Shown: one piece after another, positions 9,970-22,291 of the stretch
How positions within the stretch are numbered: the first letter of the stretch is position 1
How the letters are laid out: every line of letters starts with the position of its first letter
From: Nageia nagi
Lineage: Eukaryota > Pinophyta
Length of the DNA stretch: 64,000 nt
Direction of reading: 5' to 3'
Assembly (NCBI GenBank): GCA_050084985.1
Contig: JBITNC010000001.1
Span: 96,782,001-96,846,000 of the forward strand
The notes under the pieces: model-generated
Databases searched by the model: none
Seen by the model: the letters and a program-made list of their open reading frames with translations, nothing else
What the model was told of the DNA's origin: nothing
Translations under genes and position numbers: made by a program

Positions 9970-11520
9970 AGCAAATGCAATTGTTATTTTCCAGCATTCA
10001 TCCTACATATGTCACCATTGGAGCTCTAGAAAAGGGTATGGACATCCATCAAAGAGTAGTTGAAAATGATTTCACATCAAATATTATGGTTATGGGGCAA
10101 TTGATAGTGATGTATGCAAAATATGGGAGAATACATAAGGGAGGTGTTAGTTTTTTAGAGTCTAAAAATTGATAAGTTTAATTTCTAATTTTTCTATCAA
10201 TAACTACCTCTAGAAAATTAGTTATTTTTCTATTTTTAGTGTGCTTCATGAATATGATTGCATGGCATACATAGCATATTCTAACCTCCTATTTTCTATA
10301 ACTATGTGAGGGTATTCTGTTATTTCATATGAAGCTATAGTAATCTATTGGATGCATGGGTGCAAAGTTGAGTTTGAGAGAGGATTGATGATGAGAAGAA
10401 CAAGGAGAGACCAATATCTAAGGGTTCCAGACTCTATTTCAAAGAGTATTAATTGTAACATTATTACAAGGGAGACTCCTTTGAGGAATAATAAAAGGAG
10501 GACTATTTTGTGGAGTAACCCATATTTTGGGTGACCCACTATACATGTTATGTTGTCTCTTATTTATTATTAAGTGTATTACTCCTCTTTCATTGTTTAT
10601 TCTTCTACAATTTTGAACCTTTGATATATTACTCAAAGAGAGGATTAAATTTTTAATTTAATCAGTATATCCCAATAGGAGGGAATTATTTGATAAGATG
10701 CCTCGTCATAATACACTTTCATGGATATAAATGATCATAAGATATGCATAAAATGAATTTTCTAAGAAATCCTTAGAGATTTTTAAGCAAATGCAACTAT
10801 TAAGAGTAAGTAGAGACTCTTCAATATTTATGAGCATTCTTCTAATATATGCCACCGTGGGAGCTCTAGAGGAAGGTATGGGTATCCATCAAAAAGTATT
10901 TAAAAATAGTTTTCATTGAATGTTGTGGTTGTGAGTGCCCTCATAATTATGCATATAAATTGTGGAAGAATACACAAGGCATGGAATTATTTGAAATGAT
11001 GCATGATGCAAACATAGTTTCATGGATTGCAATGATCATAAAATATACAAAAAATGGATACAATGAAAGAGTTCATGAATTGCTTGATAAAATGCATGAT
11101 CTAATGCCATATCATGGAGTGAAATGATTGCATGATATGCAAAAAATTGGCTTTCTAAAAAGGTTATAGATTCTTTTAAGAAGATGCAATTTTCAAGTTT
11201 AAAATCAATTTTTGCAACCTTTACCAACACTCTCTTAGCATGTGACACCTTGGTAGATCTAGAAGAAGCTATTGACATCCATAAAAGAGTAGTTGAAAAT
11301 GATTTTTCATTGAATATTATGGTTCTAAATGTCCTAATGGATATGTATGCAAAATGTGAAAGGATACAAAAGGCATAGGAATTGTTTGATAAGATTCATG
11401 ATGTAGCTATGATTTCATGGAATGTAATGACTGGATGATATACAATCTATGGTTACAACAAGGATGCTCTTAAACTCTTTGACCATATGAATTAACACTT
11501 GGGAACTAACCCTAATAGCA
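9970..11520 (+). pseudogene. PPR pseudogene P1 (PLS type), split by a solo LTR
   Basis: Plus-strand remnants of a tandem PPR protein. 'GALEKGMDIHQRVVEND' and 'MYAKYGRIHKG' precede a solo LTR at 10145-10677. 'ELFDKMP' and an 'FKQMQL' helix follow, with a further repeat at 11184-11378 ('IDIHKRVVEND', 'MDMYAKCERIQKA') and a degraded 'LKLFDHM' end near 11490. Intact relatives are organelle-targeted RNA-binding proteins for RNA editing, splicing or stability. Several stops and frame changes, no start and no organelle transit peptide are visible. The partner at 37670-39180 shares the main lesions, so decay predates the segmental duplication. Confidence 0.85.
10145..10677. mobile_element. Solo LTR inserted in PPR pseudogene P1
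   Basis: A 533-bp insertion beginning TGTTAG and ending CCAATA (a decayed match to the expected CTAACA). It is bounded by perfect 5-bp direct repeats GGAGG at 10140-10144 and 10678-10682. Removing it and one repeat rejoins the PPR motif between '...RIHKG' and 'ELFDKMP'. No internal coding region is present, so this is most simply a solo LTR left by LTR-LTR recombination. Orientation is uncertain. The orthologous insertion is at 37833-38357. Confidence 0.7.
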
Positions 11521-14110
11521 TAACCAAAATTTATTTTAGTATTTAATTTGATTTATATTTGCATCAACTTTTAGGTACTAGAAAGAAAAATCCAACATCA
11601 TTAATTTATAACTTTATCTTATATTTCATATACCAAAAAGGTAGTGCTACAAATTGATAGGTACTAAGAAGAAAGTCCTTAGCGTAACAGTTATGCCACT
11701 TGATCAATAAGATAACATCTTCCTTCGAGCCTTTATACTATTAGCCTAAGATCATCCACTTCGATGAAAGGCAAGATTCATTTGTTTTAGTGTACCTAAG
11801 GAAAAAATTGATTAGAAGGATTGATGAGTTGAAGTTTCCTTTTATAAAGTATCCAATATTTTCTAGATTTTATTTAATGTGTATGGTTGATTTTCACATG
11901 GTAATATGAAATGAGTCAACACACTTCATTATTATGTATCTCATTATGGATGATGTCCATTCTTTCTCATTTGAGCTTTTTTCAATCTTGTCATTACTAC
12001 TTCATGCATGATTACTTGTAAAATTTATCTAATAAATTGAGCTTACAAGTTTGTGTTCAATTTGTAAATTGTATATTAAAAGATTTTTTTTCTTTCCTTT
12101 TGAAGTTTAATTTTCTTTAGGAATGCAATAAATGCATCTTGCCACAATGAGCGAACCACAAATCAAAACATTTTTTGAAGAGTTCTATTTAAATTTATTG
12201 ATAAACTAGTTTCTTTATTCATTGAAAAGATTCCTCTTTACATTTTAAATTTACAGATTGTATTTTTGTACTTCTATAAATGATATCTAGATTCAGTATA
12301 TTAAACAATACGAAAGAGAAAGTTCATATATGTGTTGCACCCTATTACAATACTATTTTACTTAAGAATAATCAAAGAGGATTAGTGGTTTTGTATAGAA
12401 ATCATACAATTAATATAAAAAGAAGAAATACTATAGTCTTAATTGTACAAAATACAAAACCTACAAGCATTTCTAAAATAAGTATTTTAATTTATGATAA
12501 AAACTTGTAAGCATATGTGGTTTTCCTATTTTTCTATTTGAATAAGGCATAATATTTTATGATATTTATTAGTTTTTTTTATCATATCTTGAAAATTCCT
12601 CCAAACTTTAGAGGAGAAAATATTCTTGAATAGAAACTCAATGAAAGTTTCTCTTGTTTGGCAAAATAGGAGTGGCCATAGCCACTCTATCCTTGTTTTT
12701 CATTTTTGATAAATCATTTAGGTAAATAGATGTAACAAATTCTATCCAACATGAACTATAAACAGCTTGCTAGTTGCAATTTTTAAAATTCTAGTTTACT
12801 TTGAGATATTTAACAAGAAAGCTACATGTCTAAGAATGCTAAGATTATAACAATATTATGGTAAGCACACCAACTTACTACTACAATATTGAACAACCAT
12901 TTTTCTTCAATTTATTACCTTTGCATCTAAAAAGGCCATCATCAACACTCAACAAGCATATATGTTGTATATATCTAAAACTATTCTAAGTACATATATG
13001 TTGTGTACTATAAAAAATTCAATTACTAATGATTTATATCAATTTATTTCATTAATATGATTTGTATCTTATTATAAAGAACAAATTGGAAAACAACATC
13101 TCAAGTTTAGAGGAACAATGTTCTTGAGTTTCTATAGAAATAAGTGATTATAGAAGCATTAATATTTTGGAAATGTTTATGGAAGTGCGAGTGTTATGTT
13201 CATCTAGATAGCATAAGAGGAAAAGAATAAATCCTTATTGGACCAAAAATGTAGTTGATTCTTGTTTCTTATTTTATTTTCTTCTTCTATGAGTAAATTC
13301 CCATTGTAAATTTTCTTTCAAACTACTTATGTTTTATAGGATTTTGAAGTTAAGCTTTAGGGATGCTAAATATGTATCAATTTGCTATGTGTTTGTATTA
13401 TTTTCTCTAATTGGGAATAGAAATCCCAAGGTAAAATTTCTTTCAAATTGCTAATGTTTTGTAGGATTTATTTTGAAGTCAAAAACTTTATCCATGATAT
13501 AACTTGAACAATGACAAGGGGTCAAATATTATCACAACATAATTCCAAGAAAATTTGATAGTTTGAAAAGATTTGGTTGTAAGGAAAAGTATGTATTTTG
13601 AAAATTATTCATTAAATTACTTATATTGGTGCCCTCTTCCCTAATTCAATTATAGGAAAATATGATCATTGATATGTTACTAAATGGTTTACAACATTAC
13701 AATTTTAAGATATTTGTATATGCTAAAAAAGAATTTAGGTTTACATGTATCCATTATAACCAAATAATTATAACATATGTAAAATTTTATTTTGGTTTTA
13801 TCTTTAATGTCTTATGGTTTGGAAAGATCAAGAATAGGGTTTGGCTAACATGAAATTATTAATGTTTGAAATGGAAGAGTTTAAGTTAATCATCCAAGTT
13901 ATGGTGATTCTTAGATCTTACCTAAAGTTATTTTAACTTTTAAACATGAGTTTGTTAAAAGTGATTTTTGTTAGGAGGTATTTTTACTTATTAGAGCACA
14001 CATGATTGCAAACTTCTACCAAGTTATGTTATTTATTGTAAATAGGTTGAATTTGGGAAGATGCAAGGTCCAAAATCTTCTGAGAAGTATTTAAGGATAA
14101 GAAGAGAGGT
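11521..14110. other. AT-rich spacer downstream of P1
   Basis: No gene seen. Very close to 39181-41780, and more distantly to 46111-47780. Short ORFs here (12280-12510, 13662-13853) are low-complexity and not kept in frame among copies. Confidence 0.6.
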
Positions 14111-14820
14111 TCATTAGAAGAGGAATCTTAGGGTTTCTACATTGAGGACAATAGGGACTAATTGCATTGTTCATGATCTTGGTTATGGTAATTTCCACAT
14201 TAATGAGAACTTTTGTGATTGTTACTTATGCATTGTACAAGGTTGCATTCTCCTTACCATAAACAATTGTTATGATTATTTTTCTATGTTATCCAAGGTT
14301 GCACTTCCTCTTCCATTAAATATAGTTTAGAAGAGGCTCAAGAGTGTGTTCATGAGAGTTATTAGAGGAAACCTTTTTACACTTCCTTGGACTATTTAGC
14401 TTGTGGCCATGGAAACTGTTATGATCAATATTACTACTCTAAAGATCTCATCCTTGATTGCACTTAACGTGGAACATTGGGTTCCATTGTGGCTATTTGT
14501 TAAGGTCACATAGGTGGGAAATTTAGATATCTACATCTTTTCCTCCTTTAGAAAGTATATGAATGAACTTAAGACCACATTTCCAAAGTGAGAAAAGAAA
14601 AAAAAAAATTATTGATTTTAATGATACTTCCTTAATGGTGGCAAATTTCATGAGCTTAATATGTCTTATTTTCACCTTTTTATCTTATGCTTTTTTTTTG
14701 GAAGTGATTATGAAAATCTTGGTTGAAATGAAAGATTCAAAGAAAACTAATACTTGGATAGAAAAATGTTATTGCAACAAGATAAAGAAAATGAATATGA
14801 TAAATAAGATACAGTAATAT
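14111..14820 (+). pseudogene. Hydrophobic ORF remnant (3' part of a retroelement region)
   Basis: Shares 'LRTIGTN', 'DLGYGNFHINENF' and a run of hydrophobic stretches ('SSLIALNVE', 'LWLFVKV') with 41819-42270 and with the longer frame at 59536-60235, which is linked to an LTR and primer-binding site. Here the 5' part is missing and the frame is broken by stops. The family is not recognised. By comparison with the right-hand copy it is a truncated piece of that element. Confidence 0.5.
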
Positions 14821-14919
14821 ACATTATTTAAGCATGATATTGGTCATTTAGTAGGAATATTTTATGGTAAAATGATATCATCATGGACATCCCATGAAGG
14901 GTCTTCTATTGCCCAAAGA

Positions 14920-17380
14920 TAATTATATAACCCTTATAACCTTAATGAGGATTATCAATTTAGATAATTATATAACCTAGAGAACTTGAAAATAAAGAAA
15001 AATTAAGTAATGAGGATAATTTAGATAAATAACCAATAAAATGTGAATTTGGATAAATAACTAATAAAATGTGCATTTGGTTTGACTACTCCTTGCTCCT
15101 TAAAGGTAAGAATTCTTCCCCTTTGTTTATAAATATTATGTTAAATCTTCATCTCCCATCAATATTTTTTTTCCCACACCATGTATTGTCTCTTCTTCTC
15201 ATTTAATAATTTAAATAATTTATCTAATTATTCATCATTCTCTCTTTTATTCCACCAAATGATAAGATTTATGAATCTCAAGTTTTAAAATATCTATCAA
15301 ATTTTAAAAATACACATTCCAAATTGAATGATTCAACTAATAAAACTCAAACACTTGCTAACACCTTGGAATTATTTGAATAGAATACACTTGCATAAAT
15401 ACATTTAAAATATAAAATAAACTTAAACAAAATAAGAATTATGAACATGACTATTACTAAAATGAAAAGAGTTATGTAATCAATAAATTGGTAACAAATA
15501 ACTTGAACATGATAAGAATTACAAGCTTAAAATAATTTCAAAAGCTTAATTTATTTCAATATATGATACAAATGTTCATTACCTAAACCTTACACCAAAC
15601 ATCTCCAAAGAGATTGATTAACTAACATTATCATCTTTAATCCTATTTGAGTTTTTACATTAAAAATTTAAATCTTCTGATTTCATGAAACTTAGATAAA
15701 TGAAAATGTAGATAATGAAAATATTTTACAAGTATTGAGCCTCAACATAAACAAAAAAGAAAGTTACCAACTATAACAAAATATTACATGCCATACCTTT
15801 GTATATGTTGTCATATCCCTCAACAAAATAAGCAATTATTGCTCTCAAAAAAACTAACACCTTAAAGGCTATAAGTTTCAACATGTTGATGCTTAAAAAA
15901 GAACCATTTCTTTTCAAAATGTAATAATTATTTTCAAGCACCTTACTCAAATCAACTGATAACAAAGCATGGGATCATATTTTCAATGTGTTTGAAGGTA
16001 CCTCATTAATAAAATAGTGATGTAGTGATTCTATCATGGTTCAACCACTTATAAAAGTTCAATTAGGCCAATGTGGAAGATAAATCTAATAGAAGAATAC
16101 AAATGAAAGGGTGAAACTACAACCTAAAGGCATGCTTCCATGCAAGGTACCTACTAGTCACAATAATAAATCAATTCCCTAAGTTCTATGACTATTTTAA
16201 GTCATAATAGTGCTTCAAAATTGACCTCCATAAAATATAAATTAAATGGCTAAGATATCCATTATCCAATTATTATGTGTTTTAACTTCATATTCTATCA
16301 CAAACATCAATATAGAGAGTCTTATAATGTTGCAAAATATGTACATAAACCATTTACTTAAATTTCAAAATTTGGATTGGTGAACAAAGGTGTATTCTCA
16401 TGTAGCTAATTTTGTAACAGACCTAAGAACATAAAAATAAACTTTTCAAATTCTACGCTAAGATCCAAATGAACCTAGTAGGAGATGAACTCACGGAATT
16501 GTAGAGGATGATAAATATTTTTAAGAAAATAAAATATTGTACCTAGGGTACCCTAGTGAGAGTGAATCTCACCTATAAAACCAATGACATGCACAGAGAT
16601 GACCACCCACACCTGCATGAGGAAGAGGAGGATTGAATTCAAAGAATTCAATATGTGGATTTGGAAGGAGTTAACATCAAGGTCCATGCATGAGTGAGGT
16701 ATTACTTGAGGAGAATTCAAATGTAGTTACAGGCAAGTAGGGGTTGAGATGTCTCCTATAAAGAATGAAGGTAGAATCCATGGCATGGAGCTGGAGCAAA
16801 GCTGAATAGGTAGGGAGTCAAATGTTAATAGATATGGGTGAAATAATGATTGAACACTCCAGAAGTAGAAAATATTTTAGTTGGTGGAGGTGAATAGAAA
16901 TTCAAACTATCAGTAATGATTTTGGGACCAATTGGATTGTATAAGGTACTAACAAAACAATTCACCATAGAGGAGACATGTGGCAAGGATGGACAGTTGA
17001 TCAAATGTTGGTCAGATGTCCACATTAGGTATGGATGGTCATAATAAGTGATGTGATGTACATTATTTTATGCCTAAATCATTTAAGATGATAGTACTAT
17101 CCGCATAAGTATAAAGGGTAGAAATATCCCATGGCCCGTTAGGCCATCGAAACGGTCAATTTTGAATACATGTGCATTGAATTAGTGGAACATGTGGTAA
17201 ACAACAATGAAATGGTGCCAAATGAGAACAAGATATCCACATCAGCTAATAGACACATCAAATATGTTTTATCCGATAGAGCAATGAGTTGGTAGTCCAC
17301 ATGAAAGGGTGAATTTAGTAAAAAAACAAATATTTTTTTATGGTGCACCCATTACACTTAGTTGCAATAGCTAGTACTAT
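14920..17380. other. Insertion of unknown nature (2.46 kb)
   Basis: Segmental copy A leaves its partner at 14919/42600 and resumes matching unit sequence at about 17381/43201. This stretch thus replaces ~600 bp of unit sequence with 2.46 kb found nowhere else in the window. It opens with a 28-bp direct tandem repeat (~15020-15076, 'gataaataac-aataaaatgtg'). No LTR, terminal inverted repeats, target duplication or convincing ORF was seen. The part after ~16500 is less AT-rich. Confidence 0.5.
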
Positions 17381-17854
17381 ATATAATTAATTACATATGC
17401 CAACATAATTATCTCATTAATTACAAATAAAATTTTGTATTGGTTTGATAAAATTTGAAGTGCGATGAATCTATAAAGGAATGATCTCAAAATGCCACCA
17501 TTGAACCATCATGTGATCATACAATTGATTATATGGAAAAAGAAAAAGGAGAAAAAAGGGAATATATTCTTCAATTAAAATGGCTTATCGGTACTCCATT
17601 AACATTGGCCAAGTCTGATCCTCCATAAATGTAACGAGTGGTTAGTCTAACCCCCTCTGCAACCATATTCACATCCAATATCCGTAAACAACACTCAACT
17701 GTGCTTGCCTCCATGGTGTCTGATGAAAAGATAAACAAACTACATTACCTTAATCAATTACCAAATAAACTTCTATATATGAAGCTCCCCGCAACCTTCT
17801 TGTGAGTTATCAGTTCAATCAATGCACAAGCATAGTTTTATCCACATCGTTGAA
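17381..17854 (-). other. 3' flank of broken SAUR2
   Basis: Conserved SAUR 3'-flank blocks. In this copy the 'catcagacac' block near 17718 appears in reverse orientation ('ggtgtctgatgaaaag') relative to SAUR1, 3, 4, 5 and 6, indicating a small inversion or loss of one arm of an inverted repeat. Confidence 0.6.
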
Positions 17855-18269
17855 TTATGTACAGCTAGCAAGAGGAGATAGGCCGTCACCACCATTCTCA
17901 TGCTCATGGTCTTGCCACTCTCTTAGCATTTGAACTACTGTATCCAAAACTGATGGCTTGCAGGGTATAGTAAGCTTACTATCCCCATAATTAAACCCAA
18001 ATTCCTCCTCAGCCTTCATTAAGAGCTCTCTAAACACTGGATGGTTCAAATAACCCACGGGAATCATAAATCTTTTTCTCTCTTCCTTCCTGGCATAAAC
18101 AGCCACATGGTCTTCAGGAATCGCTCTCCTCCATCTCACCAACTCTTCATCCTCTTCGCTCTCGTACAAAGAAAAGGAATTTCTTCTCCTAAGCTTAATG
18201 CTAGAAATCGGTAATGGATGCAATCTTCTGCCATTTTAAAGAAACCTTCAAGATCTTGCTTCTCTCCAT
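17855..18269 (-). pseudogene. SAUR2: frameshifted SAUR copy
   Basis: The original start at 18269 is present ('MERSKILKVSLKWQKIASI'), but two bases are missing just after it relative to the other copies, and the frame stops within a few codons. The remaining 122-codon frame from 18223 still encodes the whole SAUR core with 'HVAVYARKEERKRF', 'YLNHPVFRELLMKAEEEFGF' and 'LTIPC'. A second lesion turns the C-terminal 'NCTQF'-type segment into 'SCT-stop', and about eight residues of the Gly-rich tail are deleted. TATA-like box and TGTCTC are still present. It is most likely a pseudogene; an N-terminally shortened product from the internal ATG is possible but unsupported. Confidence 0.85.
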
Positions 18270-18345
18270 AACTCAAAGAAGAAGAAACAGAAAATACACT
18301 CTAAGAGAGCGATCTGAGCTCGATGAATTTGATCCAACCTGAGGC

Positions 18346-18357
18346 CTAAATAAATAG
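18346..18357 (-). promoter_or_regulatory. TATA-like box of SAUR2
   Basis: Same CTATTTATTTAG 12-mer as SAUR1, ~77 nt before the original ATG. Retained although the coding region is broken. Confidence 0.5.
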
Positions 18358-18411
18358 AGTAACTATGAAATAAAAGATAGGTTTTGAATTATGTTCTTGG
18401 ATTGAAGAGAG

Positions 18412-18417
18412 GAGACA
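18412..18417 (-). promoter_or_regulatory. TGTCTC element of SAUR2
   Basis: Canonical AuxRE on the minus strand, 143 nt before the original start. Confidence 0.5.
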
Positions 18418-19254
18418 TGGGCATGTGAGAGTTCAGGAAGCCTTGTGGCTCTGCTCAAAGATAGGAAGGACAGCCGTAATCATTTGGTAACAAAGGTGGC
18501 TTAGACAACAACCATCAAACCAGGCTCAGCCTTAACTCTGCCCTGGGTATATTTTTCATCAAATTTGAATGGGATTCGTTCTGACAATTCCATGTCACAT
18601 CAAATCGTATTACTTGAGTTTTTGTTGCCACATCATCAAATCAAACCAAATACTGCCATCATGCCTCCCAAACGGTAACCAGTGGGTCATCAAACTTCAC
18701 ACATACGTATCATTACGTACTGTCATTATATGGCGAATGACAGAATCGATGACATACCCTTTGTATGTCATTATACCACACTCTAATGGATGAGTGGATA
18801 GTGGATTATGTAATGATACGTGTAAAGCAATGTTATAGTGAATCAGGATGAGTGGATGATTTAGTTTTAAATTTTATATATACATTATATAATGATATAA
18901 GTTCAAGTTATTGTTTTTATGGATGAGTGGATGAGAAGATGATTTAATTTTAAATTTTATATGTATATTATATAGTGATATAATACCAGTTAATATTTTA
19001 GTGGATAATTTAATTTTAAATTTCGGAAATAATATATATATAAGTTATATCATTATATGATGTATGTATATCATTATACTATGTATGTTAATTATTCATG
19101 CTTATCAAGTGGTAAAATTGGAAGGAAATTATGAGCATGAGATTTTTTATTTTCAACTCTACAAACATCTCTTGTCATAGATTCATGCTCATTTTAAATG
19201 ATAAAATTTGCATTTCTCTGGTTGTATTCCTTCGATGATTGTTTGTGTTGTTAG
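18418..19254. other. SAUR2 distal 5' flank and AT-rich spacer
   Basis: 18440-18780 is the conserved SAUR distal flank. 18790-19250 is the AT-rich 'gatttagttttaaattttatat' block, present twice here. No gene seen. Confidence 0.55.
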
Positions 19255-19372
19255 CAAATGCAATTATTATTTATCACCGTTCGTTCTACATGTACCACCA
19301 TTGGAGCTCTAGAAAAGGGCATGGACATCAATCAAATAGTAGTTGAAAATGGTTTTTCATATCTTTCTTATT
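19255..19372 (+). pseudogene. PPR pseudogene P2 (short stub)
   Basis: Only the first recognisable PPR stretch of the family remains: 'ALEKGMDINQIVVENGFS'. It then passes directly into sequence ('ttattggagcatttttttcattg') that in unit 3 follows the PPR by ~120 bp (30298-30360). The rest of the PPR sequence has been lost by internal deletion. Confidence 0.7.
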
Positions 19373-21119
19373 GGAGCATTTTTTTCATTGTTACTTCAAG
19401 CATGACTACTTGTAATATTTAACTACCTAGCAAGCAATGAAACATAACTAAATACTACAAGTATCATGGTACACACTATCGATCACTCACAACATCGACC
19501 AGCATGAACGTTATATTATGAAAACTGCTCTACAAATATCATAAATGGTTTTTCTAATGAAGGTTCACAAACCACAAGGTTGTATGTGTTTTCCAATGAA
19601 GATATGGTGGTACATTAAATAACATCTCAAAAAAAGGGTTTCTAGAGGTCACCACTTCTAGTTAATTTTCATTTTTTATCCTCATAAAGGTCAAGTAAGA
19701 ATTCTTCTTTCCAAATTTTTCTCCTATATAATTTGGCATTTAATTATAAGAGTTTGAATTTTAGGAAGGTTGGGTTAAAATCTAAAAAAATAAACAAATT
19801 CTTAAAAAATAATTAACAATATGTTCATTATGTTAAAAATAATCAAGATAATTTTAAGAGTATTTAAGAAATAATTGTTAAAAATATGTTTAATAATAGA
19901 ATAAATTATAAGAAGATCAATGTTTATGTTATACTTAACAAATTGTTAAGTATGGTAATATTAGCTTGAGAGTTTTCCATTCATGTTAAAGGAGTTTGGA
20001 AAATAATAAGAAGTAATGGGAAAACTTCATGAAAGCCTTAAGCTCAAATATTCTTAACCTTAAATGGTATAACATGTGAAATGAGTAAAAGTATCCTTCT
20101 CTAAAATTTAAAAATGGATTTTTTCAAAAAAATAATATTATCCTAAGATTCAATAAAGACACCACAAGAAACTATTTCATTGAATTCATTACCATTTTAA
20201 TTCATATTCACATTTCACTCTGATTTATAATAGTATTTTGATATAGATGAAAAGAAATATATGTCTATATATTTGTATGCATGATAGAAGAAGATTTTTT
20301 ATCATAATTTTTTTACAAAATAGTAGATTTGAAATCACAACTTTATTTTTTACATAAATTTTGTAATTTATTCATCTTTACAAGTAAGTTTAATAATTTT
20401 CTAATAACAATTATAAGATTGATATATTAAATCACATAATATAGAAAATATGTAAAAAGGTAATAAAAATAATTTATCCTTAAGAAAAAAAATTAATATA
20501 AACTTAAGCCAAGAGTTTTGATATAAAAAATTTAAAGAAGTAATTTTTTTTAATATTGAAATTACAATAATTATATGGTTGTTAAATAATAGATCACTTT
20601 TTATTGATATGTACTAAGTGGATTTTTTTTGTTGTTGGATAAGTCCTTGGTGAAAGAGAAACTTTTTTCATCCATATCCACCATAATTTGATAGGATTTT
20701 AAATTTTTCCACTCACTAAAGTTGAAATTGAAACCCTAGTCTCTCCCACTTAAAGGAAGAGTTTTCAGTTACCCTTATTTTTCCAATTCCTCTAACTTAC
20801 TTTCATACTAAATAGAATATTATTAAAAAAATATATAACATTGAAAACCTAATAGATTTTTATATAATATGTACATATGAATAATATAACGTCAAAAAGC
20901 ACTAATGCATTTTCCATTTATATAAGTTAAATTTTTATTTTTCGTCTGTTAAATGTAAAGAATGTAGGTGTGAATTTTGAACGATTTTGATAATTTAGAA
21001 GAATAAATTATTAGAATTATCTTATCTAAACTGTAGATAGCCGTAATTCCAAGCGTAAATATGGATCTTCCTTGGAGAAAAAGAGAGGTCATTCAAAAAA
21101 AAAAACAGGAGGAAAAGAC
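19373..21119. other. Third copy of the segment after the exon-like fragment
   Basis: From about 19438 this matches 4240-5780 and 32070-33180, more diverged than those two are from each other. The exon-like fragment itself is absent; the match starts at its last codons. It includes the SINE-like piece (20630-20800). No gene seen. Confidence 0.55.
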
Positions 21120-21335
21120 TAATATACCCTTCCATTCAAAAAGTTTATCAGGACTTTTTGGAATGAAGTTGGCTGAGACCCGAGCCTGCCCTGGTAATCT
21201 CTTTCGTCGATATGTACAGATTCTTTCTGACAGCTCACATGCCATATCAAATCAAATTATTGCCACTGTGGCGATGGTGGCTCATGTTATTTGGAGTTCT
21301 AGGCCCTTCGCTTAGTCTCTGATGGAACAAATCCT
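21120..21335 (-). repeat. Orphan SAUR 5'-flank module (copy 2)
   Basis: Corresponds to 5780-5945 and 33180-33400 and to the flank next to real SAURs ('gacagctcacatgcca', 'aattattgccactgtggcgatggtggctcatg' with differences). A plus-strand ORF runs through it (21061-21315), as in 33081-33356, but it codes for nothing recognisable. Confidence 0.5.
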
Positions 21336-22291
21336 AGCAGAGCGACCTCCTTCTGTACAAGTGATATCATAGTTGCATTTTTTTTTTTGTGCTTTTGAAA
21401 AGTATATCATTCAAGGTGTGCATTTAATATTTTCAGAAAACTTTTTTTTTCAAATTTTTTTATCATTTATAAATATCATGAATACTAAATATAATTTTTA
21501 AGTATTTTCACATATATGTAACATTATACATATTTTTATTTATTATTTATATTTTTGTATTTAATATTATCCATATAGGTTATAGTTTTTGAATGTGAGT
21601 AGAATTATCTATATTTTTATATGTAATTTTATTATTCATATTTAGGTATACTAACACATTTATACCATTAATTACAAAGAAAATTCTTTACTGATTTGAT
21701 AAAATTTGAGATGTGATCGATATACAAAAAGAATAATCTCAAAGATCATCATGCTTGAGTGAACAATCATATGATCATAAAATTTATATTTTTCTATTTA
21801 ACATTATTAATATAAGTTATAATTTTCTTTAATGTGAACTAATTATATATATATAATTATAATTTTATGGTTTATATCTACACATACCAGCACAAGCATC
21901 CCAATAATTAGAAGAAACTCTCTATTGATTTGATAAAATTTGAAGTTTGATGGATCTGCAAAGGATTGACCTCAAAATGCCACCATTGAACCATCATGTG
22001 ATCATACAATTGATTATGTGGACAGAGATAACGGAGAAAAAAAGAGAATAAACCCCTCAATTAAAAGGGCACTGCAGTAACCCTTCAATTAAAAAGTTAA
22101 TGAATGGTTAGTCCAACGCCCTGTGCAACCCTATTCACATCCAACCTCCATAAACAACAATCAACTGTGCTTGCCTCCGCTAATAAGAAACCACATGTCT
22201 TTTCATCAGACACTACGTTGCCTTAATCAATTACCAACAAAACTTCTGGACAAGAATATCCCCGCAATCTTCTTTTGAGTGATCAGTTCAA
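21336..22291 (-). other. 3' flank of SAUR3
   Basis: Shared SAUR 3'-flank sequence, AT-rich, no gene. The usual blocks recur in order, ending with 'catcagacactacgttgcc' at ~22206. Confidence 0.6.

Larger units (their letters stand above)
3205..14919. repeat. Segmental duplication copy A (paired with 31061-42600)
   Basis: Across almost its whole length this segment can be aligned by eye with 31061-42600 in the same orientation. Matching landmarks include the acceptor-like exon at 4098, SAUR1/SAUR4, the PPR pseudogene with its solo LTR and the hydrophobic ORF. Differences are scattered substitutions, a ~520 bp block at about 4806-5325 missing from copy B, a ~65 bp block missing from A near 4600, a 122 bp deletion in A at 5945 and a divergent patch at 8790-9200. 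The left end is the junction with Copia-1; the right end is where copy A passes into the 14920-17380 insertion. Confidence 0.9.

Noticed and set aside
12280-12510. Plus-strand 76-codon ORF
   Set aside because: Ile/Asn/Lys-rich translation of AT-rich DNA. The near-identical copy B at 39960-40190 has frameshifts.
14563-14817. Plus-strand 84-codon ORF with a hydrophobic centre
   Set aside because: The equivalent position in copy B is interrupted, and its C-terminus is poly-Lys/Asn from AT-rich sequence. Treated as part of the hydrophobic remnant only.
21061-21315. Plus-strand 84-codon ORF, similar to 33081-33356
   Set aside because: Lies in an orphan SAUR-flank module. Copy 1 (5780-5945) is broken by deletion and no family is recognisable.
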